Shown here: piece after piece, positions 7,754 to 14,486 of the stretch
Layout of the letters: the number at the start of each line of letters is the position of its first letter
Position numbering within the stretch: the first letter of the stretch is position 1
DNA from: VRUE01 sp035712345
Lineage (GTDB): Bacteria > Actinomycetota > Thermoleophilia > Solirubrobacterales > 70-9
Length of the DNA stretch: 64,000 nucleotides
Assembly: GCA_035712345.1 (NCBI GenBank)
Contig: DASTAY010000035.1
Span: forward strand, 62,001 to 126,000
Reading direction: 5' to 3'
Program-made: the position numbers and the translations under genes
Notes under the pieces: model-generated
The model's input: the letters and a program-made list of their open reading frames with translations, nothing else
Database searches by the model: none
Told to the model about the DNA's origin: nothing

Positions 7754-9078
7754 GTATTCGTAGAGAGCTGAACAATTTCCCGAGTCGGGCCGCGTTCGGC
7801 GAGCAGCGGCTGCAACACCCGGTTGGCGAGCAGCCCCAGGGCGCCGAGGTTCGCGAACCCCGGCCCTTGGCTCAGTCCCGCGAGGCCGGGGATGTGCAGG
7901 CGGGGAGACATCCCGCGCAGCTCGAGGTTGCGCCCGATCGGCACCTCGGCGCCCGCCGGCGCGTCCCATACCGGCCCGACCCGCTCCTCGATCTCGGCTC
8001 GCGTCTGCGCCGGGAAGAGCTCGCGCAGCTGCGCGAGCAGGTCGAAGCCGGTGCAGTTGACGACGAAGTCGTGCTCGGGGGCGGCCTCCCCGTGGGGCGA
8101 GTGGTGGCGCAGTCGCACTCCCTCGCCGCCGCGCGCCGCGAAGACCTCGCTGACCCTGCCGATGACGAAGCGGCAGCGGTCGTCGTAGGCGATCGCCGCG
8201 AGGCTCGGCGGGTCGAAGACGCCGCGGTCGGAGTGCTTGACGAAGTCGCGCCGGGTCGTCGGGTCGAGCGCCTCCCACTCGATCTCGTCGGGATTGGAGA
8301 AGACGCGATTCTCGAGGAAGCTCTCGCCGCGGCTCATCGGCACCATCGGCGTGTAGATGGTGAAGCGCGAGTGGGGACGGAAGCCGCGCAGGAACATCAT
8401 GCAGGAGAGCGCGCTCTCGCCGCCGCCGACGATCGCCACGTCGCAGGCGCTCTCCTCGGGCAGCCCGGCGAACTCCTCGCGGCGGCTGTCGCAGTGGAAG
8501 ACGCGTTCGGCGATCTCCTCCTCGTGGGGAAAGGCGCGGTGCACTCCGGGGCCGGTGAGCACCAGTGCTCCGGCGGTATGGCGCGAGGCGCCGTCGGTCC
8601 CCTCGACCTCGACCGCCCAGCGCTCGCCGTCCTCCAGCTCCACCCGCGTCACCCGCCCGTCGACGTGCTCGACCCCCTCGCCGGCGCGGCTCAGAACCCA
8701 GGTCAGGTACTCGCCGTAGTCGCGATGGCGCACGGAGGGCGAGCCGGCGTCGATCCAGCGTGCGTAGCGGCGCTGGGAGACCATGTAGCGCTGCCACGTG
8801 AACTGCATCGTCTCGCCGTCGATCGCCTCGCCCGCCTCGCCGAACTCGCGCCAGCTCTGGTAGGGGAAGCCGATGTCCTTGATCGGCGTCACCGCCAGCG
8901 GCTCCTCACCGGAGGTCATGCCGTTGCGCCCCTTCCAGGAGGCGGCGACCTCGGTCGCCTCGACCGTCTTCAGCGTGACCGGCCCGAGGCCAAGCCGGTT
9001 GAAGGCGTGCACCTTCGCCGCCAGGCCCGCGGCCTTGGCGCCGGCGCCGACTACGAGTAGATCGGAGTCGGCTGCCAT
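7750..9078 (-). CDS. MbtG-like L-lysine N6-monooxygenase
   Basis: A 442-residue flavin-dependent N-hydroxylating monooxygenase of the SidA/IucD/MbtG group, which hydroxylates the side-chain amine of lysine or ornithine using FAD and NADPH. Visible motifs: LLVVGAGAKAAGLAAKVHAF (FAD), DIGFPYQSW, IVGGGESALSCMMFL (NADPH), NCTGFDLLAQLRELF and SQGPGFANLGALGLLANRVL; the last closely resembles mycobacterial MbtG. The ATG at 9078 lies within the end of the P450 gene (28-base overlap). It is the last gene of the cluster, with no siderophore NRPS in the window. Substrate inferred as lysine. Confidence 0.85.
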   Translation of the reverse strand: MAADSDLLVVGAGAKAAGLAAKVHAFNRLGLGPVTLKTVEATEVAASWKGRNGMTSGEEPLAVTPIKDIGFPYQSWREFGEAGEAIDGETMQFTWQRYMVSQRRYARWIDAGSPSVRHRDYGEYLTWVLSRAGEGVEHVDGRVTRVELEDGERWAVEVEGTDGASRHTAGALVLTGPGVHRAFPHEEEIAERVFHCDSRREEFAGLPEESACDVAIVGGGESALSCMMFLRGFRPHSRFTIYTPMVPMSRGESFLENRVFSNPDEIEWEALDPTTRRDFVKHSDRGVFDPPSLAAIAYDDRCRFVIGRVSEVFAARGGEGVRLRHHSPHGEAAPEHDFVVNCTGFDLLAQLRELFPAQTRAEIEERVGPVWDAPAGAEVPIGRNLELRGMSPRLHIPGLAGLSQGPGFANLGALGLLANRVLQPLLAERGPTREIVQLSTNT

Positions 9079-10442
9079 GGCTCGCTCGGCTCGGGGACGA
9101 CGGCCGGGACGGGGGTGCGCGGCTCGGCGATCACGCGGCCGCGCTTGTCGGGGCTGAAGGAGATCGCGCTGCGGCGCGCCCGCTCGGAGTCGCTGTCGGC
9201 AGGGCGCAGCTCGACCTCGCTCAGCACCGTGCGCAGCACCCGCTTCATCTCCAGTTCGGCGTAGCTGGCGGCAAGGCAGCGCCGCGTGCCGCCGCCGAAG
9301 GGGATCCAGGTGTAGGTGCCCGGCGGGCGCTCGAGGAAGCGCTCGGGCAGGAAGTGGCGCGGCTGCGGGTAGATCTCCTCGTTGCGGTGGATCAGGTAGA
9401 CGCAGGGGGCGACGACGGTCCCGGCGGGCAGCGCGTGGCCGCCCAACTCCATCGGCTCCAGCAGCCGTCGCACGACGACCGGCACCGGCGGGCAGAGGCG
9501 CAGCGTCTCTTTGACCACCGCGTCCATATAAGAGTCGTCCTCGCCCGCCCGGACCTCCTCCTGCAGGCGACGCAGCTTCTCGGGGTGGCGCAGCAGGCGC
9601 TCGAACACCCAGGCGAGGGAGGAGGACGTCGGCCCGTCGGTCAGCAGCGTCATCAGTTCGTCGCGCAGCTCGCGCTCGTCGAGCCCCGAGCCGTCCTCGT
9701 GGCGCGCCTCGATCAGGATCGAGACGATGTCCTTGCGGCCGGCCTCGCCCGCGCGGCGGCGGCGATCGACCTCCTCCAGGAGCGCCGCTTCGACCGGCGC
9801 CATCGCGGCGCGGAAGCCGCCGCTGCGGGCGAGCCAGCGCGGGCCCAGAGCCGCAGCCGTGCGCAGCCGCCCCGGGTCGTTGAGCGCCGCGGTCAGCTGC
9901 TGCAACAGGGTTCGCAGATGGCCCAGCCGCCCCGCTTCGTCCGGGCCGAAGACCGAGCGCATGATCACCTCCTGGGTGATCGCCTGCATGTGCGGCCACA
10001 GCTCGAAGGGCTCGCCGGCCGGCCAGGAGCGGACCACCTCGCGCGTCACCGCGGCCATCATCTCCGCGTCGGCGCCCATCCGCTGCCCGTGGAACGGCGG
10101 CAGCATCGTGCGCCGCCGGGTCATGTGGCCGGGTTCCTCCAGCAGCATCACCGAGCGCGGGCCGAGCACCGGCAGCAACAGCGGGTTGGCGAGGGCGACG
10201 CCGAGGCTGCCCGCCGGCGCGGTGAACACCCTTTTCACGTCGTCGGGGTCGCAGAGGAAGACCCAGGTGCCCGAGTGCAGGATGCGCATCGTGAAGGTGT
10301 CGCCGTAGCGCTCCTGGCAGCGCTTCATCAAGGGGTAGGGCCGCTGCGACCAGCCGATCGCCTGCAGCGCGCTTGGCATTCGCGGGCCGGGGGGCAGTCC
10401 GCTGCGCCCCCCGGCCCCGATGCGTCTCCCGTCTCCCTTCAT
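9051..10442 (-). CDS. cytochrome P450
   Basis: A 463-residue soluble P450. It has the proline-rich start LPPGPRMPSALQAIGW, the K-helix VVKETLRLCPPVPVVVRRL, the PERF motif (FLPERFLERPPG) and the heme-binding loop FGGGTRRCLAASYAELEMKR with the cysteine ligand. Instead of the usual (A/G)GxxTT oxygen-activation motif, the I-helix reads LLTDGPTSSSLAWVFERLL, with serine where the catalytic threonine or its neighbour is expected. It overlaps the aminodeoxychorismate-mutase-like gene upstream by 4 bases and the N-hydroxylase gene downstream by 28. A tailoring oxidation is likely; the substrate is unknown. Confidence 0.93.
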   Translation of the reverse strand: MKGDGRRIGAGGRSGLPPGPRMPSALQAIGWSQRPYPLMKRCQERYGDTFTMRILHSGTWVFLCDPDDVKRVFTAPAGSLGVALANPLLLPVLGPRSVMLLEEPGHMTRRRTMLPPFHGQRMGADAEMMAAVTREVVRSWPAGEPFELWPHMQAITQEVIMRSVFGPDEAGRLGHLRTLLQQLTAALNDPGRLRTAAALGPRWLARSGGFRAAMAPVEAALLEEVDRRRRAGEAGRKDIVSILIEARHEDGSGLDERELRDELMTLLTDGPTSSSLAWVFERLLRHPEKLRRLQEEVRAGEDDSYMDAVVKETLRLCPPVPVVVRRLLEPMELGGHALPAGTVVAPCVYLIHRNEEIYPQPRHFLPERFLERPPGTYTWIPFGGGTRRCLAASYAELEMKRVLRTVLSEVELRPADSDSERARRSAISFSPDKRGRVIAEPRTPVPAVVPEPSEPWQPTPIYS

Positions 10443-10750
10443 GCGTCCCCACCCTCTGAGGAAGCCTGCAGCGCCGCCATCAGCTCGTCCTCCTCCTTGC
10501 ACGTGGCGGCGATCAAGAGCTCGAAGAGGTCGCCGCAGAACTCCGCGGGCAGCTGCGCCTCGGCGCCGCGCGCCAGGTAGCGCTCGCGCACGGCGTCGAC
10601 CCGGTGCGGCTGCATCATCGGGATCTCGTGGGCGAGCTTGTAGCGGGCGATCTCGCGGCAGACCTCGAAGCGCTCGCCGAGCAGGCGCGCGATCTCGTCG
10701 TCCAGGCCGTCGAGCCGGCGGCGATAGGGCTCCAACCCCTCCTGGCTCAT
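10439..10750 (-). CDS. AroQ-fold mutase, 4-amino-4-deoxychorismate mutase (PapB)-like
   Basis: A 103-residue helical chorismate-mutase-type protein: RLDGLDDEIARLLGERFEV, CREIARYKLAHEIPMMQPHR and ARGAEAQLPAEFCGDLFELL. The phrase IPMMQPxRV followed by ARG resembles PapB/CmlD enzymes, which rearrange 4-amino-4-deoxychorismate to 4-amino-4-deoxyprephenate, more than housekeeping chorismate mutases. This fits the aminodeoxychorismate synthase upstream. A PapC-type dehydrogenase is not present in the window. The ATG overlaps the HDAC-like gene stop (ATGA). A plain chorismate mutase remains possible. Confidence 0.78.
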   Translation of the reverse strand: MSQEGLEPYRRRLDGLDDEIARLLGERFEVCREIARYKLAHEIPMMQPHRVDAVRERYLARGAEAQLPAEFCGDLFELLIAATCKEEDELMAALQASSEGGDA

Positions 10751-11727
10751 ACGGCGACCACCGTTTCGTCGCGGTCGGCGTCGAGCAGGCCCGCGGCGAA
10801 GGCGTAGCTGCAGGCGGCCAGCGCGTGCAGGGCATAGCCGCCCTCCTGGACGATGCACAGCGGCCGTTCGGCCGCTGCAAGCAGGCGGCCGACCTGGGCG
10901 AAGATCGCCGGCGAGAAGCTCCAGCTCCCGTGCGGATCCCCGGCGACGGTGTCGTAGCCGAGCGAGACGACGATCGCCCCGCAGCCATCCGCCAGCGCGT
11001 CGACCGAGCGGCGGACCGCGTCCAGATAGGTGGCGGCGGCGGGCCTGCCGGTGAACTCGACAGCACGCTCGCGCCCGTGGCTCGGCGTCACCGTGCCGGC
11101 GGCGACGTTGGTCACCGGCCAGGCGTGCAGCGAGTGCAGCGAGGCGTCCTCCATCTCGGCGACGATCGCCGCGGTGCCGTTGGGGTAGTGCAGGTCGAGG
11201 TCGAGGATGCCGACCGGCCGCAGGCCGCCTTCGCGCAGGGTGAGCGCCGCGGCGGCGGCGGAGTTGAGGTAGCAGTAGCCGGCGAACCAGGCAGGCCCGG
11301 CGTGGTGCCCCGGCGGGCGGCAGAGGGCGTAGGAGAAGCGGGCGCCCTCGACCAGGCGCGTCGCCGCCGTGATCGCGGTGCGGACGCCCTCGCGCGCGGC
11401 GGCGACGAGCCCGGCGCTGACCGGCACGTCGGGCGGCAGCCCGGGCGCCGACAGCTCGGGCAGCGTCACCGGCTCTTCGCTGTGGACCCCGCGCAACCGC
11501 TCCAGGTACTCGCTCTCGTGCAGCTCGGCCAGCGTCCGCTCGACCTCCTCGGTCGGCGCGTCGGCGGGAACGGCGCGCACGCCGTCGTGGCAGACGAGGC
11601 CGTTGCGCAGCTCGGCGATCCGCCGCCGGTCGTCCATCCCCGGCAGGCGCCGTCCGCCTTCGAGGATCCAGGGCGGCCCGTCGCGATGGCCGCCGCGCTG
11701 CTCGACCATCAGCAGCTCGGCGCTCAC
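10747..11727 (-). CDS. HDAC-family amidohydrolase (acetylpolyamine amidohydrolase-like)
   Basis: About 326 residues of the arginase/deacetylase superfamily, zinc enzymes that remove acyl groups from amines. Motifs: CRPPGHHAG (tandem catalytic histidines), GILDLDLHYPNGTAAIV (zinc-binding Asp and His; DxDxHHGNGT in most relatives, here with Tyr-Pro replacing the second His-Gly), VVSLGYDTVAGDPHG (zinc Asp) and EGGYALHAL. A GTG at 11727 preceded by AAAGGA is taken as start. It follows a GNAT acetyltransferase, so an acetylate-then-deacetylate step is a reasonable inference. A 13-bp inverted repeat covers the ribosome-binding site and start. Confidence 0.88.
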   Translation of the reverse strand: MSAELLMVEQRGGHRDGPPWILEGGRRLPGMDDRRRIAELRNGLVCHDGVRAVPADAPTEEVERTLAELHESEYLERLRGVHSEEPVTLPELSAPGLPPDVPVSAGLVAAAREGVRTAITAATRLVEGARFSYALCRPPGHHAGPAWFAGYCYLNSAAAAALTLREGGLRPVGILDLDLHYPNGTAAIVAEMEDASLHSLHAWPVTNVAAGTVTPSHGRERAVEFTGRPAAATYLDAVRRSVDALADGCGAIVVSLGYDTVAGDPHGSWSFSPAIFAQVGRLLAAAERPLCIVQEGGYALHALAACSYAFAAGLLDADRDETVVAV

Positions 11728-11774
11728 CGCGTGGTTCCTTTCGGACGGTATGCGTCTATTTGGAACCACGCGGT
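11726..11774 (-). promoter_or_regulatory. perfect 13-bp inverted repeat over the start of the HDAC-like gene
   Basis: ACCGCGTGGTTCC (11726-11738) and GGAACCACGCGGT (11762-11774) are exact reverse complements with a 23-base spacer. The repeat begins at the stop codon of the GNAT gene and ends at the GTG start of the HDAC-like gene. In RNA the hairpin would bury the GGA of the ribosome-binding site and the GTG. As DNA it could be an operator. TTGACC with GCATAC 18 bases later is a possible promoter in the same stretch. Confidence 0.7.
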
Positions 11775-12229
11775 CAAGTGAGGAGCCTCCGCATCCGCGG
11801 CCCGAGCGGCTTGAAGTCGTTCTCGCGGTAGAAGCGCTCGGTCGCGCCGAGCTGGGCGAAGCTCTCCTGCGGTAGGCCGACCTCCAGGCGCGGCACGCCG
11901 GCCTCGGCCGCCTCGCGCACGAGAGCCCCGATCAGCTCGCGCCCGAGCGCCTGGCTGCGCCACTGCGGGTGGACCCAGAGGTCCTGGATCGTGCCGTAGC
12001 GCCCCGGCACGTGGATCGCGTACTGCCAGCTCGCGGCGAGCACGCCGACGACGCGGCCGTCGCTCTCGGCTACCAGCAGCGCGCCCGCGTCGGGATCCTC
12101 GGCGAGGCGGCGTGCCGCCTCGCGCAGCGCCGCCGCCGCGGGCCGCTCGCCGCCGAGCTCGACCAGCAACGCTTCGACCGCCTCCGCCACGGCCGGCGCG
12201 TCGTCGGCCGTCGCCGCCCGCACGCTCAT
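11774..12229 (-). CDS. GNAT family N-acetyltransferase
   Basis: A 151-residue GNAT-fold acyltransferase transferring an acyl group from acyl-CoA to an amine. The acetyl-CoA-binding motif A is seen as IQDLWVHPQWRSQALGRELI, and ATERFYRENDFKPLG near the C-terminus is the usual Y/FYxxxGF-type end. The ATG at 12229 is chosen over a TTG two codons upstream. A 61-bp dispersed repeat separates it from the pabAB stop and supplies its upstream sequence. In the cluster it may acetylate an amine intermediate or give self-protection. Confidence 0.86.
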   Translation of the reverse strand: MSVRAATADDAPAVAEAVEALLVELGGERPAAAALREAARRLAEDPDAGALLVAESDGRVVGVLAASWQYAIHVPGRYGTIQDLWVHPQWRSQALGRELIGALVREAAEAGVPRLEVGLPQESFAQLGATERFYRENDFKPLGPRMRRLLT

Positions 12230-12236
12230 GACCAAT

Positions 12237-12297
12237 GTTCCCGCTTCGCTCCCGGCGCGAAGAACCAGAGATGCACGCTTGGTCGCTCCGCGCTCAC
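12237..12297 (-). repeat. 61-bp dispersed repeat, copy 1 (pabAB/GNAT junction)
   Basis: This 61-base segment matches 51963-52023 at 54 of 61 positions without gaps, sharing for example TTGGTCGCTCCGCGCTCAC. Here it carries the TGA stop of pabAB at one end and a GGGAAC upstream of the GNAT start at the other. A third, more diverged copy lies near 58827-58888. No similar sequence is expected from the protein functions alone. Confidence 0.8.
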
Positions 12298-14486
12298 GCC
12301 GCGGCCGCCTCCCGCTGGGGCTCCAGCTCGACCGACCAGGCCTCCGAGGAGCGCGAGCCGGTGACCGCCTCGGCGATCGTCGCCATCGGCGCCCGCGCCT
12401 TGAGCAGGATCTCGTCGAACTCGTCCTCGGGATCGGACTGCATCACGATCGCCCCGCCGGCGCCGATCGTCGTCCGCCCGGGCCGCATCACGATCGTGCG
12501 GATGACGATGCTCAGGTCCATCGCGCCGTCGACGCCGAACCACCCGATCGCCCCCGAGTAGACGCCGCGCGCCTCGTCCTCGAGGTCGTCGATGATCTCC
12601 ATCGTGCGCTCCTTCGGCGCGCCCGTCATCGAGCCGCCGGGGAAACAGGCGCGGGCGCACTCGGCCGCGCTGCGACCGGCCTCGAGCACGCCGCTCACGG
12701 TCGAGATCAGCTGGTGGACGGTGGCGTAGTCCTCGACCACCATCAGCTCGGGCACGCCGACGCTGCCGACGTCGCAGACCCGGCCGAGGTCGTTGCGCAG
12801 CAGGTCGACGATCATCAGGTGCTCGGCGTAGGTCTTCTCGTCGTCGGTCAGCTCGGCGCGCAGCATCGCGTCGCGCACGGGGTCCTCCGAGCGTGACGTC
12901 GTCCCCTTGATCGGGCGCGCCTCGACCCGCCGCTCGCGGTCGACCGAGAGGAAGCGCTCCGGCGAGGAGCTGAGGACGGCCACGTCGCCCAGCTTCAGAT
13001 AGGCGGCGAAGGGCGCCGGGTTGCGTCGCCGCAGCAGCCGGTAGAGGTCGAAGGGGTCGGGGCTCGCATCGGTGGAGATCTGGTCGGTGAGGCAGACCTC
13101 ATAGGACTCGCCGGCTGCCAATTCCGCCTGGCTGCGGGCGATGTCGGCCAGGTACTGCTCGCGGCCGCGCCCGCAGCGAAAGCTCACGTGCTCGGCTTCG
13201 GCCCCCTCGGCGAGCGCCCGTGGCGTCGCCGCCGCGGGTGGGTCGGCGATGATCTCCCGCACGGCCGCCTCGGCCTCGTCCAGCCAACTCTCGGCTTCCG
13301 CCTCGTCGCCGTGGCAGAGCGCAACCAGGTGCGTCCTTCTACGCACGTGATCGACGGCGACGAGGCGGTTGGCGAGCATCATCACGGCATCCGGCGTGTC
13401 CGCCCGATGCACGTTGGGCGAGCCGCAGTCCGCCTTGAGCTCGTAGCCGAGGTAGCCGACGAACCCGCCCATCAGTCCGGGCGGCAGGTCGGCTGGGGGT
13501 GGCTCGATCGCATGCCCCGCTAGCTCGCGATCGAGCAAGTCGAAGATCGAGGCGCGCACCTCGGTGACGCCGCCGGCGCCGTGGCGGGTCGCCGTGCCGG
13601 ACTCGACGTCGTATTCGAGCACGCAGCGGGTCGCGCCGGCGCTGGTGCCGAGGAAGGAGCGCTGCGCCAGCCGCGTCGGCGCGTCGGCGCTGTCGAGCCA
13701 GAAGGCGTGCTCGGCATCGGCGAAGAGCCGTTCGAAGAGCGCCTCGGTAGACGGCTCTCCCGGCAGCGTCCGCAGCCGCAGCTCGCTGCCGCTGCGGCCG
13801 CTCGTCTGTGCGCCGTAGAGGTTAGGGTCGCTATGCGGACCAAACCTCGACGGCGCTCGGGAGTCGGCGGCGGACGGCGGCCGTTTGGCGCCGCGCCAAC
13901 GCGGCGAGCGCAGCTTGCGGGCGAGCCCGTAGAAGTTCTCGACCAGGCGGGCGCCGTGCTCGGTGGCGATCGACTCTGGGTGGAACTGAACGCCCCACAT
14001 CGGCCTGCGCCGGTGTTCGATCCCCATCACCACGCCGTCGTCGGCCCAGGCGGTGACGTTGCCGTCCGGCCCCATGTCGGTGATCGCCAGCGAGTGGTAG
14101 CGCACGACGGGGAAGTCCTGAGGGATGCCGGCGAAGAGGCCGTCGTCGCAGTGGTGGATGCGGCTGAGCCGCCCGTGCATCGCCTCCGGCGCGCTGGCGA
14201 CCTTGCCGTCGAGCAGATGGCCGAGCCCCTGGTGGCCGAGGCAGATGCCGAGCACGGGGATCTCGCTGTAGCGGAGGATGTCGTTGCAGACGCAGAAGTC
14301 GTGCCAGCGCTCGGGGCTGCCGGGGCCGGGGGAGAGGACGATCGCGTCGAAGTCCCAGCGCGAGAGCGCGCGCCAGGAGACGGCGTCGTTGTCGACGACG
14401 ATCGGCGCCTCGCCGCTGACGCCGGCCAGGAGGTGGAAGACGTTGTAGGTGTAGGAGTCGTGGTTGTCGACCAGCAGGGTCCTCAT
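12294..14486 (-). CDS. pabAB: aminodeoxychorismate synthase, fused PabA-PabB
   Basis: A 730-residue fusion. Residues 1-200 form the class I glutamine amidotransferase (VLGICLGHQGLGHLLDG with the nucleophilic Cys; VQFHPESIATEHG with His and Glu). Residues from about 245 form the chorismate-binding domain, with ARPIKGTTSRSEDP. The lysine of PIKGT marks aminodeoxychorismate rather than anthranilate synthases; FPGGSMTGAPK is the other signature. It makes 4-amino-4-deoxychorismate from chorismate and glutamine. The interdomain linker is encoded by a degenerate 45-bp palindromic repeat. ATGA overlap with the synthetase-like gene upstream. With the PapB-like mutase it supports a p-aminophenyl precursor rather than folate alone. 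Confidence 0.95.
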   Translation of the reverse strand: MRTLLVDNHDSYTYNVFHLLAGVSGEAPIVVDNDAVSWRALSRWDFDAIVLSPGPGSPERWHDFCVCNDILRYSEIPVLGICLGHQGLGHLLDGKVASAPEAMHGRLSRIHHCDDGLFAGIPQDFPVVRYHSLAITDMGPDGNVTAWADDGVVMGIEHRRRPMWGVQFHPESIATEHGARLVENFYGLARKLRSPRWRGAKRPPSAADSRAPSRFGPHSDPNLYGAQTSGRSGSELRLRTLPGEPSTEALFERLFADAEHAFWLDSADAPTRLAQRSFLGTSAGATRCVLEYDVESGTATRHGAGGVTEVRASIFDLLDRELAGHAIEPPPADLPPGLMGGFVGYLGYELKADCGSPNVHRADTPDAVMMLANRLVAVDHVRRRTHLVALCHGDEAEAESWLDEAEAAVREIIADPPAAATPRALAEGAEAEHVSFRCGRGREQYLADIARSQAELAAGESYEVCLTDQISTDASPDPFDLYRLLRRRNPAPFAAYLKLGDVAVLSSSPERFLSVDRERRVEARPIKGTTSRSEDPVRDAMLRAELTDDEKTYAEHLMIVDLLRNDLGRVCDVGSVGVPELMVVEDYATVHQLISTVSGVLEAGRSAAECARACFPGGSMTGAPKERTMEIIDDLEDEARGVYSGAIGWFGVDGAMDLSIVIRTIVMRPGRTTIGAGGAIVMQSDPEDEFDEILLKARAPMATIAEAVTGSRSSEAWSVELEPQREAAAA
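13811..13855. repeat. 45-bp palindromic repeat, degenerate copy inside pabAB
   Basis: Twenty bases, a five-base centre (CTATG) and twenty bases of imperfect inverted complement. Arms CGCCGTAGAGGTTAGGGTCG and CGGACCAAACCTCGACGGCG pair at 16 of 20 positions. It matches the intergenic copies at 30885-30929 and 37543-37587 in length and sequence. As 45 is a multiple of three the frame of pabAB is kept; it encodes part of the linker between the two domains. Confidence 0.8.

Noticed and set aside
9051..11066. P450 frame extended upstream to 671 codons
   Set aside because: The extra N-terminal part is the out-of-frame shadow of the mutase-like and HDAC-like genes; the P450 starts at 10442.
13136..13860. 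Anthranilate synthase TrpE/G instead of PabAB
   Set aside because: The PIKGT lysine is characteristic of aminodeoxychorismate synthase; anthranilate synthases have Ala in that place.
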